64,000 bases of DNA from Plantibacter sp050587525 (GTDB lineage Bacteria; Actinomycetota; Actinomycetes; Actinomycetales; Microbacteriaceae): NCBI RefSeq assembly GCF_050587525.1, contig NZ_JBOBFT010000003.1, positions 238,859 to 302,858 of the forward strand, in the 5' to 3' direction. Below the pieces are notes generated by a model. The model was not told the DNA's origin. It saw only the letters and a list, made by a program, of their open reading frames with translations, and made no database searches. The translations under genes were made by a program, and so were the position numbers. Of the stretch, positions 35,088-44,618 are shown one piece after another (positions within the stretch are counted from its first letter, which is position 1; each line of letters begins with the position of its first letter).

Positions 35088-35714
35088 GTGCCTCCTGCGA
35101 CCGACCTCCTGCAAGCCGGCGTCGCCGGGCTCGGGTTGGGTTTCTCGCTCATCGTCGCGATCGGTGCGCAGAACGCCTTCGTGCTGCGCCAGGGCATCAA
35201 GCGCGAGCACGTCCTGCCGGTCGTCCTGGTCTGCGCGCTCTCGGACGCGATCCTGATCCTCGCGGGGATCACGGGCATCGGGTTCGTCGTCGAGCGGTTC
35301 CCCGTGGCGCTCGTGGTGCTGCGCTGGGTGGGCGCCGCCTTCCTCATCGGATACGGCCTGCTCGCCGCGCGTCGAGCGCTCCGGCCGGAGGCGCTCGTGC
35401 CGGATGCTGAGCGCGCTCCGTCGCGGTTGTGGCCGACGATCTTCACCGTGCTCGCGCTGACCTGGCTGAACCCGCACGTGTACCTCGACACGGTCCTGCT
35501 GCTCGGGTCCATCGCGAGCACGCACGGTGAGCAGGGCAAGTGGGCGTTCGGGGCCGGTGCCGTGGTCGCGAGCATCGTCTGGTTCTCGGCACTCGGCTTC
35601 GGGGCGAGGCTGCTCCGCGGCGTCTTCGCGAAACCGATGTCGTGGCGGATCCTCGACGGTGTCATCGCCGTCGTGATGATCCTCCTCGCAGTGCTGCTGC
35701 TCGTGCGCGACTGA
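35088..35714 (+). CDS. LysE/ArgO-family amino acid exporter
   Basis: 208 residues from GTG at 35088. The motif LGFSLIVAIGAQNAFVLRQGIKREH is the LysE hallmark. Five or six membrane helices, with LTWLNPHVYLDTVLLLGSI as the second conserved block (NPHVYLDT). It exports basic amino acids such as lysine or arginine; the specific substrate is not established. TATGGT stands 6 nt before the GTG, which gives a leaderless message and explains the poorly placed ribosome-binding site. A LysG-type regulator is not adjacent. Confidence 0.88.
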   Translation: MPPATDLLQAGVAGLGLGFSLIVAIGAQNAFVLRQGIKREHVLPVVLVCALSDAILILAGITGIGFVVERFPVALVVLRWVGAAFLIGYGLLAARRALRPEALVPDAERAPSRLWPTIFTVLALTWLNPHVYLDTVLLLGSIASTHGEQGKWAFGAGAVVASIVWFSALGFGARLLRGVFAKPMSWRILDGVIAVVMILLAVLLLVRD

Positions 35715-35837
35715 GCCCGCGTGCGGGAACATCGCATCTGGGGTCGGTTCGGCTGCTGTCAAGCCCCGAATGAATGACCCGGGGTGCCTCTACGCTCGAC
35801 GAACGCCGACGCCACGTCGGACAGCCGAGGAGCAGAT

Positions 35838-37052
35838 GTGACGAGTGAGCAGCGGACGCCCGCCAGACGCCGGGTGGTCGTGGCGCCGTCCGGGCAGAGC
35901 TCGTGGGACGCGACCACGACCGATGCCTTCGCGGCTGTGCCGGAGTCGAGCGCGTCGCTCGACGACGTCCTCGCCTGGGCCGTTGAGGTGGGGACGCGCA
36001 TTCCCCTGCCCGGGTCCGGTCGGACGTTGGAACGGTGGGAGTTCCTCGCTTCCGTCGCCGCCCACGATGTCGGTACGAGCCGGATCCTGGAGCCGCACCT
36101 CGACGCCATCGCGATCCTGATCGAGGCGAGATCCGAGGACGTCGAGCATCCCCGATCGCCTGCGCGCGGCGGCAGCCGTTCCCGCGCGGATTCTGGTGCG
36201 GAGTCCCAGGTCGTCGACACTGTCGAGCGTCTGCTGGACGCGACGGCGAACGGTGCTTCGTGGGGCGTGTTCGCCTCAGGCGGTCCGGCATCCACGCTTG
36301 CAGCGACGCAGCACGGTGACGAGTGGCGGTTGACCGGAAGGAAGCCCTGGTGCTCGCTCGGTGCAGTGCTCTCCCACGCGCTGGTGACCGCATCGACGCC
36401 TTCCGGCGATTCGCGCCTGTTCGCCGTGGACCTCGGGCAAGACGGCGTCCGAGCGCACACCGGCCCCTGGATCGCTCGCGGTCTTCGAGAGGTCGTGAGC
36501 GCGCCGATCGATTTCGACGGCGTTCGAGCGACGCCCGTCGGCGCGGAGGGGTGGTACCTGGCGCGTCCGGGATTCGCCTGGGGCGGGATGGGCGTCGCCG
36601 CGTGCTGGTTCGGTGGCGCGGTCGGAGTGGCTCGGGCCCTCTCGGAGACGTGGACGCATCGAGAGCCGGATGCCCTGCACGATGCCGCCACGGGCGCGAT
36701 CGACGTCCTGCTTCAGACGAGTGGGGGGATGCTCGGCTCGGCGGCATCGATCATCGACCGTGGCGCATCCGCGTCCGCGACCTCGCACGGTTCGCGGGCT
36801 GAACCGGAACAGGAATCACTATCCGTTTCGCCGTCGATCCTGATGAAACGCGTGCGAGGCGCCGTCGCGCCATCTGTCGCCACGATCATCGAACGAGTGC
36901 AACGGGTGCTCGGACCGGGTCCGTCGACGACCGACGAGGCCTTCGCGAAACGCGTCGCCGATCTGCAGCTGTATCTCGCCCAGCACCACTGGGAGCGGGA
37001 CGACGCCTCGCTCGGCCGGGGACTCAGAGCGCTCGGGCGGTCCCCGTGGTGA
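35838..37052 (+). CDS. Acyl-CoA dehydrogenase-like protein of the deacetylase/GT2 cassette
   Basis: 404 residues from the GTG at 35838 (GAGGAG 5 nt upstream). The central part GASWGVFASGG..WRLTGRKPWCSLGAVLSHALVTA resembles the flavin-binding beta-domain of acyl-CoA dehydrogenases, and the C-terminal helices end in RVQRVLGPGPSTTDEAFAKRVADLQLYLAQHH, a known feature of this cassette's dehydrogenase. The N-terminus (1-140) is divergent with Arg/Ser-rich insertions. The catalytic Glu is not identified. Its stop codon overlaps the start of the next gene (GTGA at 37049). Substrate unknown. Confidence 0.8.
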   Translation: MTSEQRTPARRRVVVAPSGQSSWDATTTDAFAAVPESSASLDDVLAWAVEVGTRIPLPGSGRTLERWEFLASVAAHDVGTSRILEPHLDAIAILIEARSEDVEHPRSPARGGSRSRADSGAESQVVDTVERLLDATANGASWGVFASGGPASTLAATQHGDEWRLTGRKPWCSLGAVLSHALVTASTPSGDSRLFAVDLGQDGVRAHTGPWIARGLREVVSAPIDFDGVRATPVGAEGWYLARPGFAWGGMGVAACWFGGAVGVARALSETWTHREPDALHDAATGAIDVLLQTSGGMLGSAASIIDRGASASATSHGSRAEPEQESLSVSPSILMKRVRGAVAPSVATIIERVQRVLGPGPSTTDEAFAKRVADLQLYLAQHHWERDDASLGRGLRALGRSPW

Positions 37053-38467
37053 GCTTCGACCACCGTGATCGCGGCACGCTCGAGTCGGAGTGGTTGGCGG
37101 ACGAGCGGTTCACCTCGTTGCGGAGCATTGATCCGGATCCGGACGTGCTCGTGGTCCTCGCCGCGCACCCCGACGACGAGACGCTCGGTGCGGCCGCCCT
37201 CATGGCGATGTCCGCGAGGCGAGGTGCTCGACTGATCGTCGTCGTGGCGACCGACGGGGAAGGGTCCCATCCGGAGTCCTCGACGGTCACTCCGGAGCGG
37301 CTGGCGTCCGTCAGACGTCGCGAGGTGACCGCCGCGGTCCGATCGCTCGCGCCGGATGCCGTCATCGAGTTCCTGGGACTCCCCGACGGAGCGCTTCGTG
37401 AGGAGCGGCTCGATCTGTCCGGACGGTTGGCGGCGATCCTCGACGCCGCGGTCAGCCGCGCGGCGCGACCGCTTCTCGTGGCTCCGTGGCGCGGCGACGG
37501 GCATCGCGACCACCGAATCGCCGGCGAAGTCGCGGCCGAACTCGCCGGAGCGCGCGACATCGACCTGTTCGAATACCCGATCTGGTTGTGGCACTGGTCG
37601 GCGCCTGGCGATGCAGCGATGCCCTGGGACCGGTTGCGCGTGTTGCCGGTCGGTGACGGCGCCCGCGCGGCGAAACGGACGGCCCTCGCCGAGCACCACA
37701 GCCAGGCCGAGCCGTTGTCGGAGCTGCCGGGTGACGAGGCCGTACTCGGTGCCGAGATGCAGCGGCACTTCGATCGGCCGTTCGAGACGTTCGTGGTCGC
37801 GGAGCGGGCCACGACCACTGGTGTCACCGTGTCTTCACCGTCTCACGACGCGTCACCTGCGCCATCGCTCGGGGCCGAGTTCTTCGACGAGTTCTACGAG
37901 GGACGTTCCGACCCGTGGGGCTTCGAGACCCGCTGGTACGAGGCGCGGAAGCGTGCGATCACGCTCGCGGCGCTCCCGGACGAGCGATACGGGGACGTCC
38001 TGGAGATCGGTTGTTCGACGGGCGTGCTCTCCGCGGAGTTGGCGATGCGGGCGGATCGCCTCCTCGCCGTGGACATCTCCGAAGCACCGCTCGAGCGCGC
38101 TCGGGAACGGCTCGCCGGACGCGACGACGTGCGTTTCGAGCGCCACGCGACACCGCGGGAGTGGCCGACGGGGCTCTTCGACCTCATCGTCCTCTCCGAG
38201 GTCGGGTACTACTGGGGCCCCGCGGATCTCGAGACCGCGATCGACCACACGCTCGCCTCCCTCGCGCCGGACGGCGTCCTCCTGACCTGCCACTGGCGGC
38301 ACGAGGTCCCGGAGTACCCGCTCGACGGCGATCGTGTGCACGCGGCCATCGGAGCCAGGGATGACCTCGTCCGCATCGTCTCGCACGTCGAAGAGGACTT
38401 CCTCCTCGAGGTGTTCACCAGGCCGCCGGCGCGTTCGGTCGCCAGACGGACGGGGCTCGTCTCATGA
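37049..38467 (+). CDS. PIG-L deacetylase fused to a SAM methyltransferase
   Basis: 472 residues. Residues 30-250 form a LmbE/PIG-L N-deacetylase: AAHPDDETLG (39-48) and GDGHRDHR (149-156) hold the zinc ligands. After a Ser/Thr/Ala linker (about 255-273) comes a NodS-like class I methyltransferase: VLEIGCSTGVLSAELA (317-332) is motif I, VDISEAPLERA motif II, and LIVLSEVGYYWG motif IV. So one protein would deacetylate an amino sugar and methylate something. Starts at 37046 and 37049 are both possible; the latter gives the 4-nt GTGA overlap. The product is coupled to the dehydrogenase gene and, by ATGA at 38464, to the GT2 gene. Confidence 0.93.
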   Translation: MSFDHRDRGTLESEWLADERFTSLRSIDPDPDVLVVLAAHPDDETLGAAALMAMSARRGARLIVVVATDGEGSHPESSTVTPERLASVRRREVTAAVRSLAPDAVIEFLGLPDGALREERLDLSGRLAAILDAAVSRAARPLLVAPWRGDGHRDHRIAGEVAAELAGARDIDLFEYPIWLWHWSAPGDAAMPWDRLRVLPVGDGARAAKRTALAEHHSQAEPLSELPGDEAVLGAEMQRHFDRPFETFVVAERATTTGVTVSSPSHDASPAPSLGAEFFDEFYEGRSDPWGFETRWYEARKRAITLAALPDERYGDVLEIGCSTGVLSAELAMRADRLLAVDISEAPLERARERLAGRDDVRFERHATPREWPTGLFDLIVLSEVGYYWGPADLETAIDHTLASLAPDGVLLTCHWRHEVPEYPLDGDRVHAAIGARDDLVRIVSHVEEDFLLEVFTRPPARSVARRTGLVS

Positions 38468-39195
38468 CCGGGCGCATCCTCGGCGTCGCCGTGGTCGTGC
38501 CGGTCCACGACGAGGAGGAACTGTTGCCGCGCTGCATCGCATCCGTTCGAGGGGCGGTTGCGCGACTCGATGCCGCATCTCCGGTATCGGCCCAACTCGC
38601 CGTGGAAGTCGTGCTCGTGCTCGACGCGTGCACGGACGGATCGGGTCGGCTCGCTGACGCATCAGGGTTCACCGTTCTCCGGACGGACCATCGTGCGGTC
38701 GGGGCGGCGCGTGCCGCGGGTGTCGCGGTAGCGCTCGAACGACTCGGCATCGAGGACTCGTCACGGATGTGGACGGCGCACACCGACGCCGACTCCGCCG
38801 TTCCCGCGCACTGGCTGGTGTCGCAGCTCGCATCCGCGGACCAGGGCGTCGACCTCGTCGTCGGGACGGTCCGGCCCGATCCGGCCGACCTCACGGCGGC
38901 CCAGTGGACGGCGTGGCGACGCACGCACCGCCCCGGGGAGGCCAACGGGCACGTTCACGGGGCCAATCTCGGAATCCGCGCGGATCGGTATCTCGCGGCT
39001 GGCGGATTCGACCCGGTCCCGGAGCACGAGGACAACCTGCTGGTCCGGCGGCTCCGCGACGCCGGCATCCTCGAGCAGGCGACGGACGACGCCTGGGTGC
39101 TGACCTCCGGCCGGTTCATCGGACGGAGCCCGGGCGGCTACGCGCGCCACCTCTCCGAGACCCTCGTGGAGCAGCCGGGCCTCGCGCTCGGTTGA
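38464..39195 (+). CDS. GT2-family glycosyltransferase
   Basis: 243 residues. GT-A fold: VAVVVPVHDEEELLPRCIASV at the N-terminus, LVLDACTDGSGRLADAS, the metal-binding TDADSAVPAHWL (DxD), and GANLGIRADRYLAAGGF with PEHEDNLLVRRL as the acceptor/catalytic region (ED). No membrane helices, so it is cytoplasmic. The ATG overlaps the previous stop (ATGA). Third and last gene of the cassette; sugar donor and acceptor are unknown. Confidence 0.93.
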   Translation: MTGRILGVAVVVPVHDEEELLPRCIASVRGAVARLDAASPVSAQLAVEVVLVLDACTDGSGRLADASGFTVLRTDHRAVGAARAAGVAVALERLGIEDSSRMWTAHTDADSAVPAHWLVSQLASADQGVDLVVGTVRPDPADLTAAQWTAWRRTHRPGEANGHVHGANLGIRADRYLAAGGFDPVPEHEDNLLVRRLRDAGILEQATDDAWVLTSGRFIGRSPGGYARHLSETLVEQPGLALG

Positions 39196-39259
39196 CCTCG
39201 TCGCCACGCCACCGGAGCAGCGCCGCGAGACGTGCGCAGACCACGGCGCCTCGTCTCGG

Positions 39260-39265
39260 TAGGCT
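39260..39265 (+). promoter_or_regulatory. -10 element of the Nif3-like gene (leaderless start)
   Basis: TAGGCT with 6 nt to the GTG at 39272. Confidence 0.5.
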
Positions 39266-39271
39266 GGTTCC

Positions 39272-40093
39272 GTGCCGTACACGCTGCGTGAAGTCAACAG
39301 GATCATCGAACACCACTGGCCGCTCTCGGGTGCGTCGAGCTGGGACGCTCCGGGCCTCCTCGTGGGCGATCCCGACCAGGAGGTGGGAGGCGTCTTGCTT
39401 GCGGTCGACGCCGTCGCCGCGACGGTCGATGAAGCCGTCTCGACCGGTGCCGACCTCCTGCTCGTGCACCACCCCCTGCTCATGCGTGGCGTGACCACGG
39501 TCGCGGAGGACCGCTATAAGGGTGCGCTCATCGCGAAGCTCATCCGAAGCGGGACCGCACTCGTGGCGGCGCACACGAATGCCGACGTCGTCGACGACGG
39601 GACCTCCGATGCGCTCGCGAACCGCCTCGGCCTCATCGGCACGACCCCGATCGAGCCGGCCGCGGACGGCGTGACCGGGATCGGCCGGGTCGGAGACCTC
39701 CCCGCTCCGCTGACGCTCGGACAGATCGCCCGCGAACTCGCCGCCGTCCTGCCGCCCACCGCGAGCGGCGTCCGCGCGTCGGGCGACTACGACCGACCGA
39801 TCACCCGCATCGCCGTGTGCGGGGGAGCGGGCGACTCGCTCCTCGGGAACCCGGCCGTGGTCGGTGCCGACCTGTACGTGACCGCAGACCTCCGCCACCA
39901 CCCCGCATCCGAAGCCCGTGAACAGGCGATCCTGACCGGGAACGGCCCCGCGCTCATCGACGTCTCGCACTGGGCGAGCGAGTGGTTGTGGCTCGACCTC
40001 GCGGCCGAGGCCCTCCGCGAATCGCTCCCCGGACTGACGGTCGCAGTGAGCGAACTGCGGACGGACCCGTGGGACTTCGTCGTGACGCAGTGA
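39272..40093 (+). CDS. Nif3-like dinuclear metal center protein (YbgI/DUF34 family)
   Basis: 273 residues. Metal ligands are in LLLVHHPLLMRG, the HTNAD of VAAHTNADVVDDG, and HWASEWLWLDLA near the end. The family forms toroidal hexamers with a bimetal site; a GTP cyclohydrolase-like activity was once proposed, but the role is not settled. It starts a conserved actinobacterial block with the zinc-ribbon protein and rnpB. The mRNA is probably leaderless. Confidence 0.95.
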   Translation: MPYTLREVNRIIEHHWPLSGASSWDAPGLLVGDPDQEVGGVLLAVDAVAATVDEAVSTGADLLLVHHPLLMRGVTTVAEDRYKGALIAKLIRSGTALVAAHTNADVVDDGTSDALANRLGLIGTTPIEPAADGVTGIGRVGDLPAPLTLGQIARELAAVLPPTASGVRASGDYDRPITRIAVCGGAGDSLLGNPAVVGADLYVTADLRHHPASEAREQAILTGNGPALIDVSHWASEWLWLDLAAEALRESLPGLTVAVSELRTDPWDFVVTQ

Positions 40094-40130
40094 GGGCCGG
40101 TAGTGTGATCAGTCGACAGTTTGGAACAAC

Positions 40131-40865
40131 GTGAAAGCCAGCTCCGCAGACCAGAAGACCCTGCTCACCCTCCAGGGCATCGACACCGGCGTGCAACGCG
40201 CCGCCTACCGCGCGGGACACCTCCCCGAGGAGACGCGGATCGCCGAGCTCCAGAAGGAGGTCGAGACCGTCCGTCTGAAGCACATCGAGCGCGTCGGCGT
40301 CCGTGAAGACGCCCGCACCGAACTCGGTCGCCTCGAGTCCGACGTGACGACCGTCGAAGCACGTATCAAGCGTGACACCGATCGCATCCAGACGTCCACG
40401 TCCGTCAAGGACGTCGAAGCGCTGCAGAGCGAGCTCGCCTCCCTGCAGAAGCGTCAGAACGACCTCGAGGAGATCGAGCTCACGGTCATGCAGCGCGTCG
40501 AGGACGCGGAGGCCGGAGTCGCTGAGGCGGAGAGCGAACGCAAGGGCCTCCAGGAGCTCCTGGACGAGGTCATCGCGAAGCGCGACGTGCAGCTCGTCGA
40601 ACTCCGTGCGGAGCAGGAACGCCTCGAGGCCGACCGAGCCTCGATCGTCCCCGGCATCCCCGCCGAGCTGTTCGCACTCTACGAGCAGCGCCGGACCCGC
40701 GGCGGAACCGGTGCCGCGCTCTTCCGCGCCGGCACGTGCGGTGCGTGCAACATGACGCTCAACGGCAACGACCTCGCGACCGTCCGGTCCGCGGGTGACG
40801 ACGACGTCGTCCAGTGCCCCGAGTGCAGTGCGATCCTCGTCCGTACGAACGAGTCAGGTCTCTGA
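40131..40865 (+). CDS. Coiled-coil protein with C-terminal C4 zinc ribbon
   Basis: 244 residues from GTG at 40131. A long coiled coil (about 30-180, heptads such as VKDVEALQSELASLQKRQNDLEEIE) is followed by a zinc ribbon CGACNMTLN...CPECSAIL (CxxC...CxxC). This is the conserved family of actinobacterial proteins next to Nif3 (Rv2229c-like in mycobacteria). It probably binds nucleic acid or another protein; no function is assigned. TAGTGT is upstream. Confidence 0.93.
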   Translation: MKASSADQKTLLTLQGIDTGVQRAAYRAGHLPEETRIAELQKEVETVRLKHIERVGVREDARTELGRLESDVTTVEARIKRDTDRIQTSTSVKDVEALQSELASLQKRQNDLEEIELTVMQRVEDAEAGVAEAESERKGLQELLDEVIAKRDVQLVELRAEQERLEADRASIVPGIPAELFALYEQRRTRGGTGAALFRAGTCGACNMTLNGNDLATVRSAGDDDVVQCPECSAILVRTNESGL

Positions 40866-40883
40866 GTCCTCTCGGCGCCCCGG

Positions 40884-40889
40884 TAGACT
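40884..40889 (+). promoter_or_regulatory. -10 element of rnpB
   Basis: TAGACT, 9 nt before the predicted RNA 5' end. No clear -35 box was seen. Confidence 0.5.
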
Positions 40890-40897
40890 GTCCGATG

Positions 40898-41275
<378 letters not shown>

Positions 41276-41286
41276 CATTCCACCTT

Positions 41287-41305
41287 CCGGCGGGTTGCTC
41301 GCCGG
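41287..41305. terminator. Hairpin between rnpB and kdpE (convergent)
   Basis: CCGGCG/CGCCGG with a 7-nt loop, in the 33-nt gap between the RNase P RNA end and the kdpE stop. It is short but well placed for both genes. Confidence 0.5.
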
Positions 41306-41308
41306 TGT

Positions 41309-42013
41309 TCAGGCGCCGGGCGCCTCGTCCGGGACGAAGCGATAGCCCATCCCCGGTTCGGTGAGCAGGTATCTGGGCGTCGCAGGGACGGGTTCGAGCT
41401 TCTTCCGGAGCTGCGCGAGGTACAGGCGCAGGTAGCCGGTGTCCGTCGTGTACTGCGGCCCCCACACCTCCTTGAGGAGCAGCTGCCTCGTGACGAGCTG
41501 CCCTGGGTGGCGGAGGAGCTGTTCGAGGAGTTTCCACTCGGTCGGGGTCAGGCGGATCGCACTCGTCGTGCCGTCCGCGGCAGTGCGGGTCGCGACGGTG
41601 TCCGCGAGGTTGACGGTCACGTCGCCGAACGTCACGGTGGGCGACTCCGGCGCCGGGGCGCTGCGTCTCGTCAGAGCGCGGATGCGGGCGAGCAATTCAT
41701 CGATCGCGAACGGCTTCGTCACGTAGTCGTCGGCTCCGGCGTCGAGCGCATCGACCTTGTCGGCCGAATCGGTGCGTCCGGACACGACGAGGATCGGGAC
41801 CGCCGACCAGCCGCGCACACCGTGGATGACGTCGATGCCGCCGATGCCGGGCATCCCGAGATCGAGGATGAGCAGGTCGGGACGGTGTTCCGTCGCCTGT
41901 CTGAGCGCTTCCGCCCCGTCGGGCGCGGTGACGACGTCGTAGCCGCGTGCACCGAGCGTGATGCGGAGCGCGCGGAGGATCTGCGGGTCGTCGTCGGCGA
42001 TGAGGATGCGCAT
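41309..42013 (-). CDS. kdpE: Two-component response regulator KdpE
   Basis: 234 residues. N-terminal receiver: acidic triad at DDD and phospho-Asp in LLILDLGMPGIGG, with Thr/Ser VVSGR and Lys in VTKPFAIDELL. C-terminal OmpR-type winged helix: LTPTEWKLLEQLLRHPGQLVTRQLLLKEVWG...YLRLYLAQLRKKLEP. It binds upstream of kdp and activates it. Its ATG overlaps the kdpD stop by one base. It is convergent with rnpB. Identity is secure because of the gene order. Confidence 0.97.
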   Translation of the reverse strand: MRILIADDDPQILRALRITLGARGYDVVTAPDGAEALRQATEHRPDLLILDLGMPGIGGIDVIHGVRGWSAVPILVVSGRTDSADKVDALDAGADDYVTKPFAIDELLARIRALTRRSAPAPESPTVTFGDVTVNLADTVATRTAADGTTSAIRLTPTEWKLLEQLLRHPGQLVTRQLLLKEVWGPQYTTDTGYLRLYLAQLRKKLEPVPATPRYLLTEPGMGYRFVPDEAPGA

Positions 42014-44616
42014 CAGACGGTCGCCTCGTCGTCGTGCCGTGCGCTGTCGGGACGTGCGCCGTCGTCGATCGCGCCGCCTGTGGATTCCGCGAGTCGCAAG
42101 ACCATCGTGAGCCCTCCGCCCGGGGTGTCCTCGACGTCCAGACTGCCACCCATGCCTTCCATAAAACCACGGGAGAGGGCGAGGCCCAGACCGAGGCCCG
42201 TCGTGTTGTCGTCGTCTCCAGAGCGTTGGAAGGGGACGAAGATGTCGTCGTGGCGCTCCACGGGCACGCCGGGGCCGCGATCGACGACCCGGAGTTCGAC
42301 CGAGCCCTGGAACGAGCTGACGCGGACGACGGGCGGTTCGTCCGCCGGGGCGTAGCGGAGCGCGTTGCTGATGACGTTCACGACCACTCGCTGCAACAGG
42401 ACCGCGTCGGCGGAGACGGCCGGGACGATCGGCGAGAGCTCGAGACGGACCGCACCCGGGCCGAGCTGCAGTTCGTCGAGGGCGAGGAGGATGACGTCGT
42501 CGACATCGGTCGGGGCGAGGGTCACTGCGAGGACTCCTGCTTGCAGACGACTCGCGTCGAGCAGGTTGGTCACGAGGCCGCTGAGGGACGCGAGAGCCGT
42601 CTCCGCGGTCTCGAGGAGCTGTTCGCGGTCGCCTGCGCTCCACGTCATGTCGGGCGCCCTGAGGGCGGTGACGGCGGCGGTGGCGGCTGCGAGCGGACGC
42701 CGGAGGTCGTGGCCGACCGCCGCGAGCAGGGCGCTGCGCACCCGGTCGGCCTGTTCGAGCGGCAGCATCTCCTCGGCGGCGAGCCGGAGCCGTTCGCGTT
42801 CGATCGCCGCGTCCATCTGGGCGATGATGGCGCCGAGCACTCGCCGGTCGGTGGCTTCCAGATGGCGGCCGGAGAGCTCGAGCTCCGTGTCGGCGCCGAC
42901 TCGCAGGCGCGTGGTGTGGGCTTCGTCCGCAGGCTCGCCGTCGGTCACGATGACCTGGTCCGCCGTTTTCGGTGCGGCACTGGATGCTCCGCGGCCCTCA
43001 GCGCCCGCTGCAGACGTCGGCGAACCGGTGCGGAGCAGTCGGACGCCCACGAGCCCGAAGGCCTCCCGTGTGCGGCTCACGAGCGCCTGAAGGGCATTCT
43101 CGCCGCGGATCACACTCCCCGCGACCGTCGCGAGGAGATCGGACTCGGCACCGGCGCGTGCGGCCACGCGGGAGCGACGTGCGCCCTGGTCGACGACGAC
43201 GCTCACGAGGGCCGCGATCGAGACGTAGAGCACGAGGGCGATGAGGTGGTACGGGTCACTGATCGTGATGCTGCCGACCGGGGCGATGAAGAGGAAGTCG
43301 AGGGTGAAACCGCTGAGCACGGCGGCGAAGACCGCCGGCCAGAGTCCGCCCACCAGGGAGACGAGGACGACGAGGAGCTGGTAGCCGAGAGCCGTCGGCG
43401 TGAGCGACTCCGGTGACCGGACGAGGAGGAGCGCCGCGGTGAGGATCGGCCCGCCGACGAGTGCGAGCACGAAGCCGAGGATCCGCCGCTTCACCGTCAG
43501 CGCGCCGTGGAACCGGGGGAGCGCCGGGCGGGAGCCGGCGGCTGCGTGCGCGACCATGTGCACGTCGATGTCTCCGGACTCCCGGATCACCGTCGCGCCG
43601 ATGCCTGGGCCGCCGAGCAGGGCGCTCAGCCGACTCCTGCGGCTGACGCCGACGACGAGCTGCGTGGCGTTGCTCGCCTTTGCGAAGGAGACGAGTGCGT
43701 GCGGCACATCCTGGCCGATGACCTGGTGATACGAGCCGCCCAACCGCTCGACGAGCGCGCGCTGGTTGGCGAGGACGCCCGGGTCGGCGTCGCGGAGGCC
43801 GTCCTGCGTGGCGACGTGCACGGCCACGAGGTCTCCTCCGGCGGACCGGGAGGCGATGCGTGCACCGCGTCGGATCAGGGTGTCGCCCTCCGGTCCGCCG
43901 GTGAGCGCGACGACGACGCGTTCGCGCGCATCCCATCGGTCGTCGATCTCGTTCGCGGCCCGGTAGGCGCTCAGCGCGCTGTCGACGTCGTCCGCGAGCC
44001 ACAGCAGCGCGAGTTCGCGGAGCGCGGTGAGGTTGCCGAGCCGGAAGTAGTGCGACAGCGCGGCATCGATCCGATCGGCCGGGTAGACCTCGCCCGCGGC
44101 GAGTCGTCCGCGCAGCGCTTGCGGCACGAGGTCGACGAGTTCGACCTGATCCGCGCCGCGGAGCACCTGATCGGGAATCGTCTCGCGCTGTCGGACGCCC
44201 GTGATGCGCTCGACCACGTCGCTGAGCGACTCGATGTGTTGGATGTTCACGGTGGACAGGACGTCGATCCCCGCGTCGAGGAGTACATCGACGTCCTGCC
44301 AGCGTTTGGCGTTCCGCGCCCCGGGTGCGTTCGTGTGGGCGAGCTCGTCGACGAGCGCGAGCTCAGGGGCGCGACGCAGGATCGCGTCGAGGTCGAGCTC
44401 GGTCATCGTGACGCCCGCGTGCTCGACGACGGCGCGGGGCACGAGTTCGAGCCCGCCGGTGAGCGCTGCGGTGGCGGCCCGTCCGTGGGTCTCCACGAGG
44501 CCGATCACGACGTCTGTTCCCGCGTCGCCCAGACGCGCGCCCTCCTCCAGCATGGCGAAGGTCTTGCCCACGCCGGGAGCGGCTCCGAGGAACACTCGCA
44601 ATCGGCCGCGTGCCAT
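42013..44616 (-). CDS. kdpD: Sensor histidine kinase KdpD
   Basis: 867 residues. N-terminal KdpD domain with Walker A FLGAAPGVGKTFAMLEEGARLGD and DVDVLLDAGIDVLSTVNIQHIESL, then a USP-like domain, four membrane helices (about 385-480), a GAF-like linker and a C-terminal kinase: H-box AVGHDLRRPLAAATAAV, N-box VVNVISNALRYAP, G1 VDRGPGVP and G2 GLGLGLALSRGFME. It senses low K+ or turgor and phosphorylates KdpE. The gap to kdpC is 2 nt. Confidence 0.97.
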   Translation of the reverse strand: MARGRLRVFLGAAPGVGKTFAMLEEGARLGDAGTDVVIGLVETHGRAATAALTGGLELVPRAVVEHAGVTMTELDLDAILRRAPELALVDELAHTNAPGARNAKRWQDVDVLLDAGIDVLSTVNIQHIESLSDVVERITGVRQRETIPDQVLRGADQVELVDLVPQALRGRLAAGEVYPADRIDAALSHYFRLGNLTALRELALLWLADDVDSALSAYRAANEIDDRWDARERVVVALTGGPEGDTLIRRGARIASRSAGGDLVAVHVATQDGLRDADPGVLANQRALVERLGGSYHQVIGQDVPHALVSFAKASNATQLVVGVSRRSRLSALLGGPGIGATVIRESGDIDVHMVAHAAAGSRPALPRFHGALTVKRRILGFVLALVGGPILTAALLLVRSPESLTPTALGYQLLVVLVSLVGGLWPAVFAAVLSGFTLDFLFIAPVGSITISDPYHLIALVLYVSIAALVSVVVDQGARRSRVAARAGAESDLLATVAGSVIRGENALQALVSRTREAFGLVGVRLLRTGSPTSAAGAEGRGASSAAPKTADQVIVTDGEPADEAHTTRLRVGADTELELSGRHLEATDRRVLGAIIAQMDAAIERERLRLAAEEMLPLEQADRVRSALLAAVGHDLRRPLAAATAAVTALRAPDMTWSAGDREQLLETAETALASLSGLVTNLLDASRLQAGVLAVTLAPTDVDDVILLALDELQLGPGAVRLELSPIVPAVSADAVLLQRVVVNVISNALRYAPADEPPVVRVSSFQGSVELRVVDRGPGVPVERHDDIFVPFQRSGDDDNTTGLGLGLALSRGFMEGMGGSLDVEDTPGGGLTMVLRLAESTGGAIDDGARPDSARHDDEATV

Positions 44617-44618
44617 GC

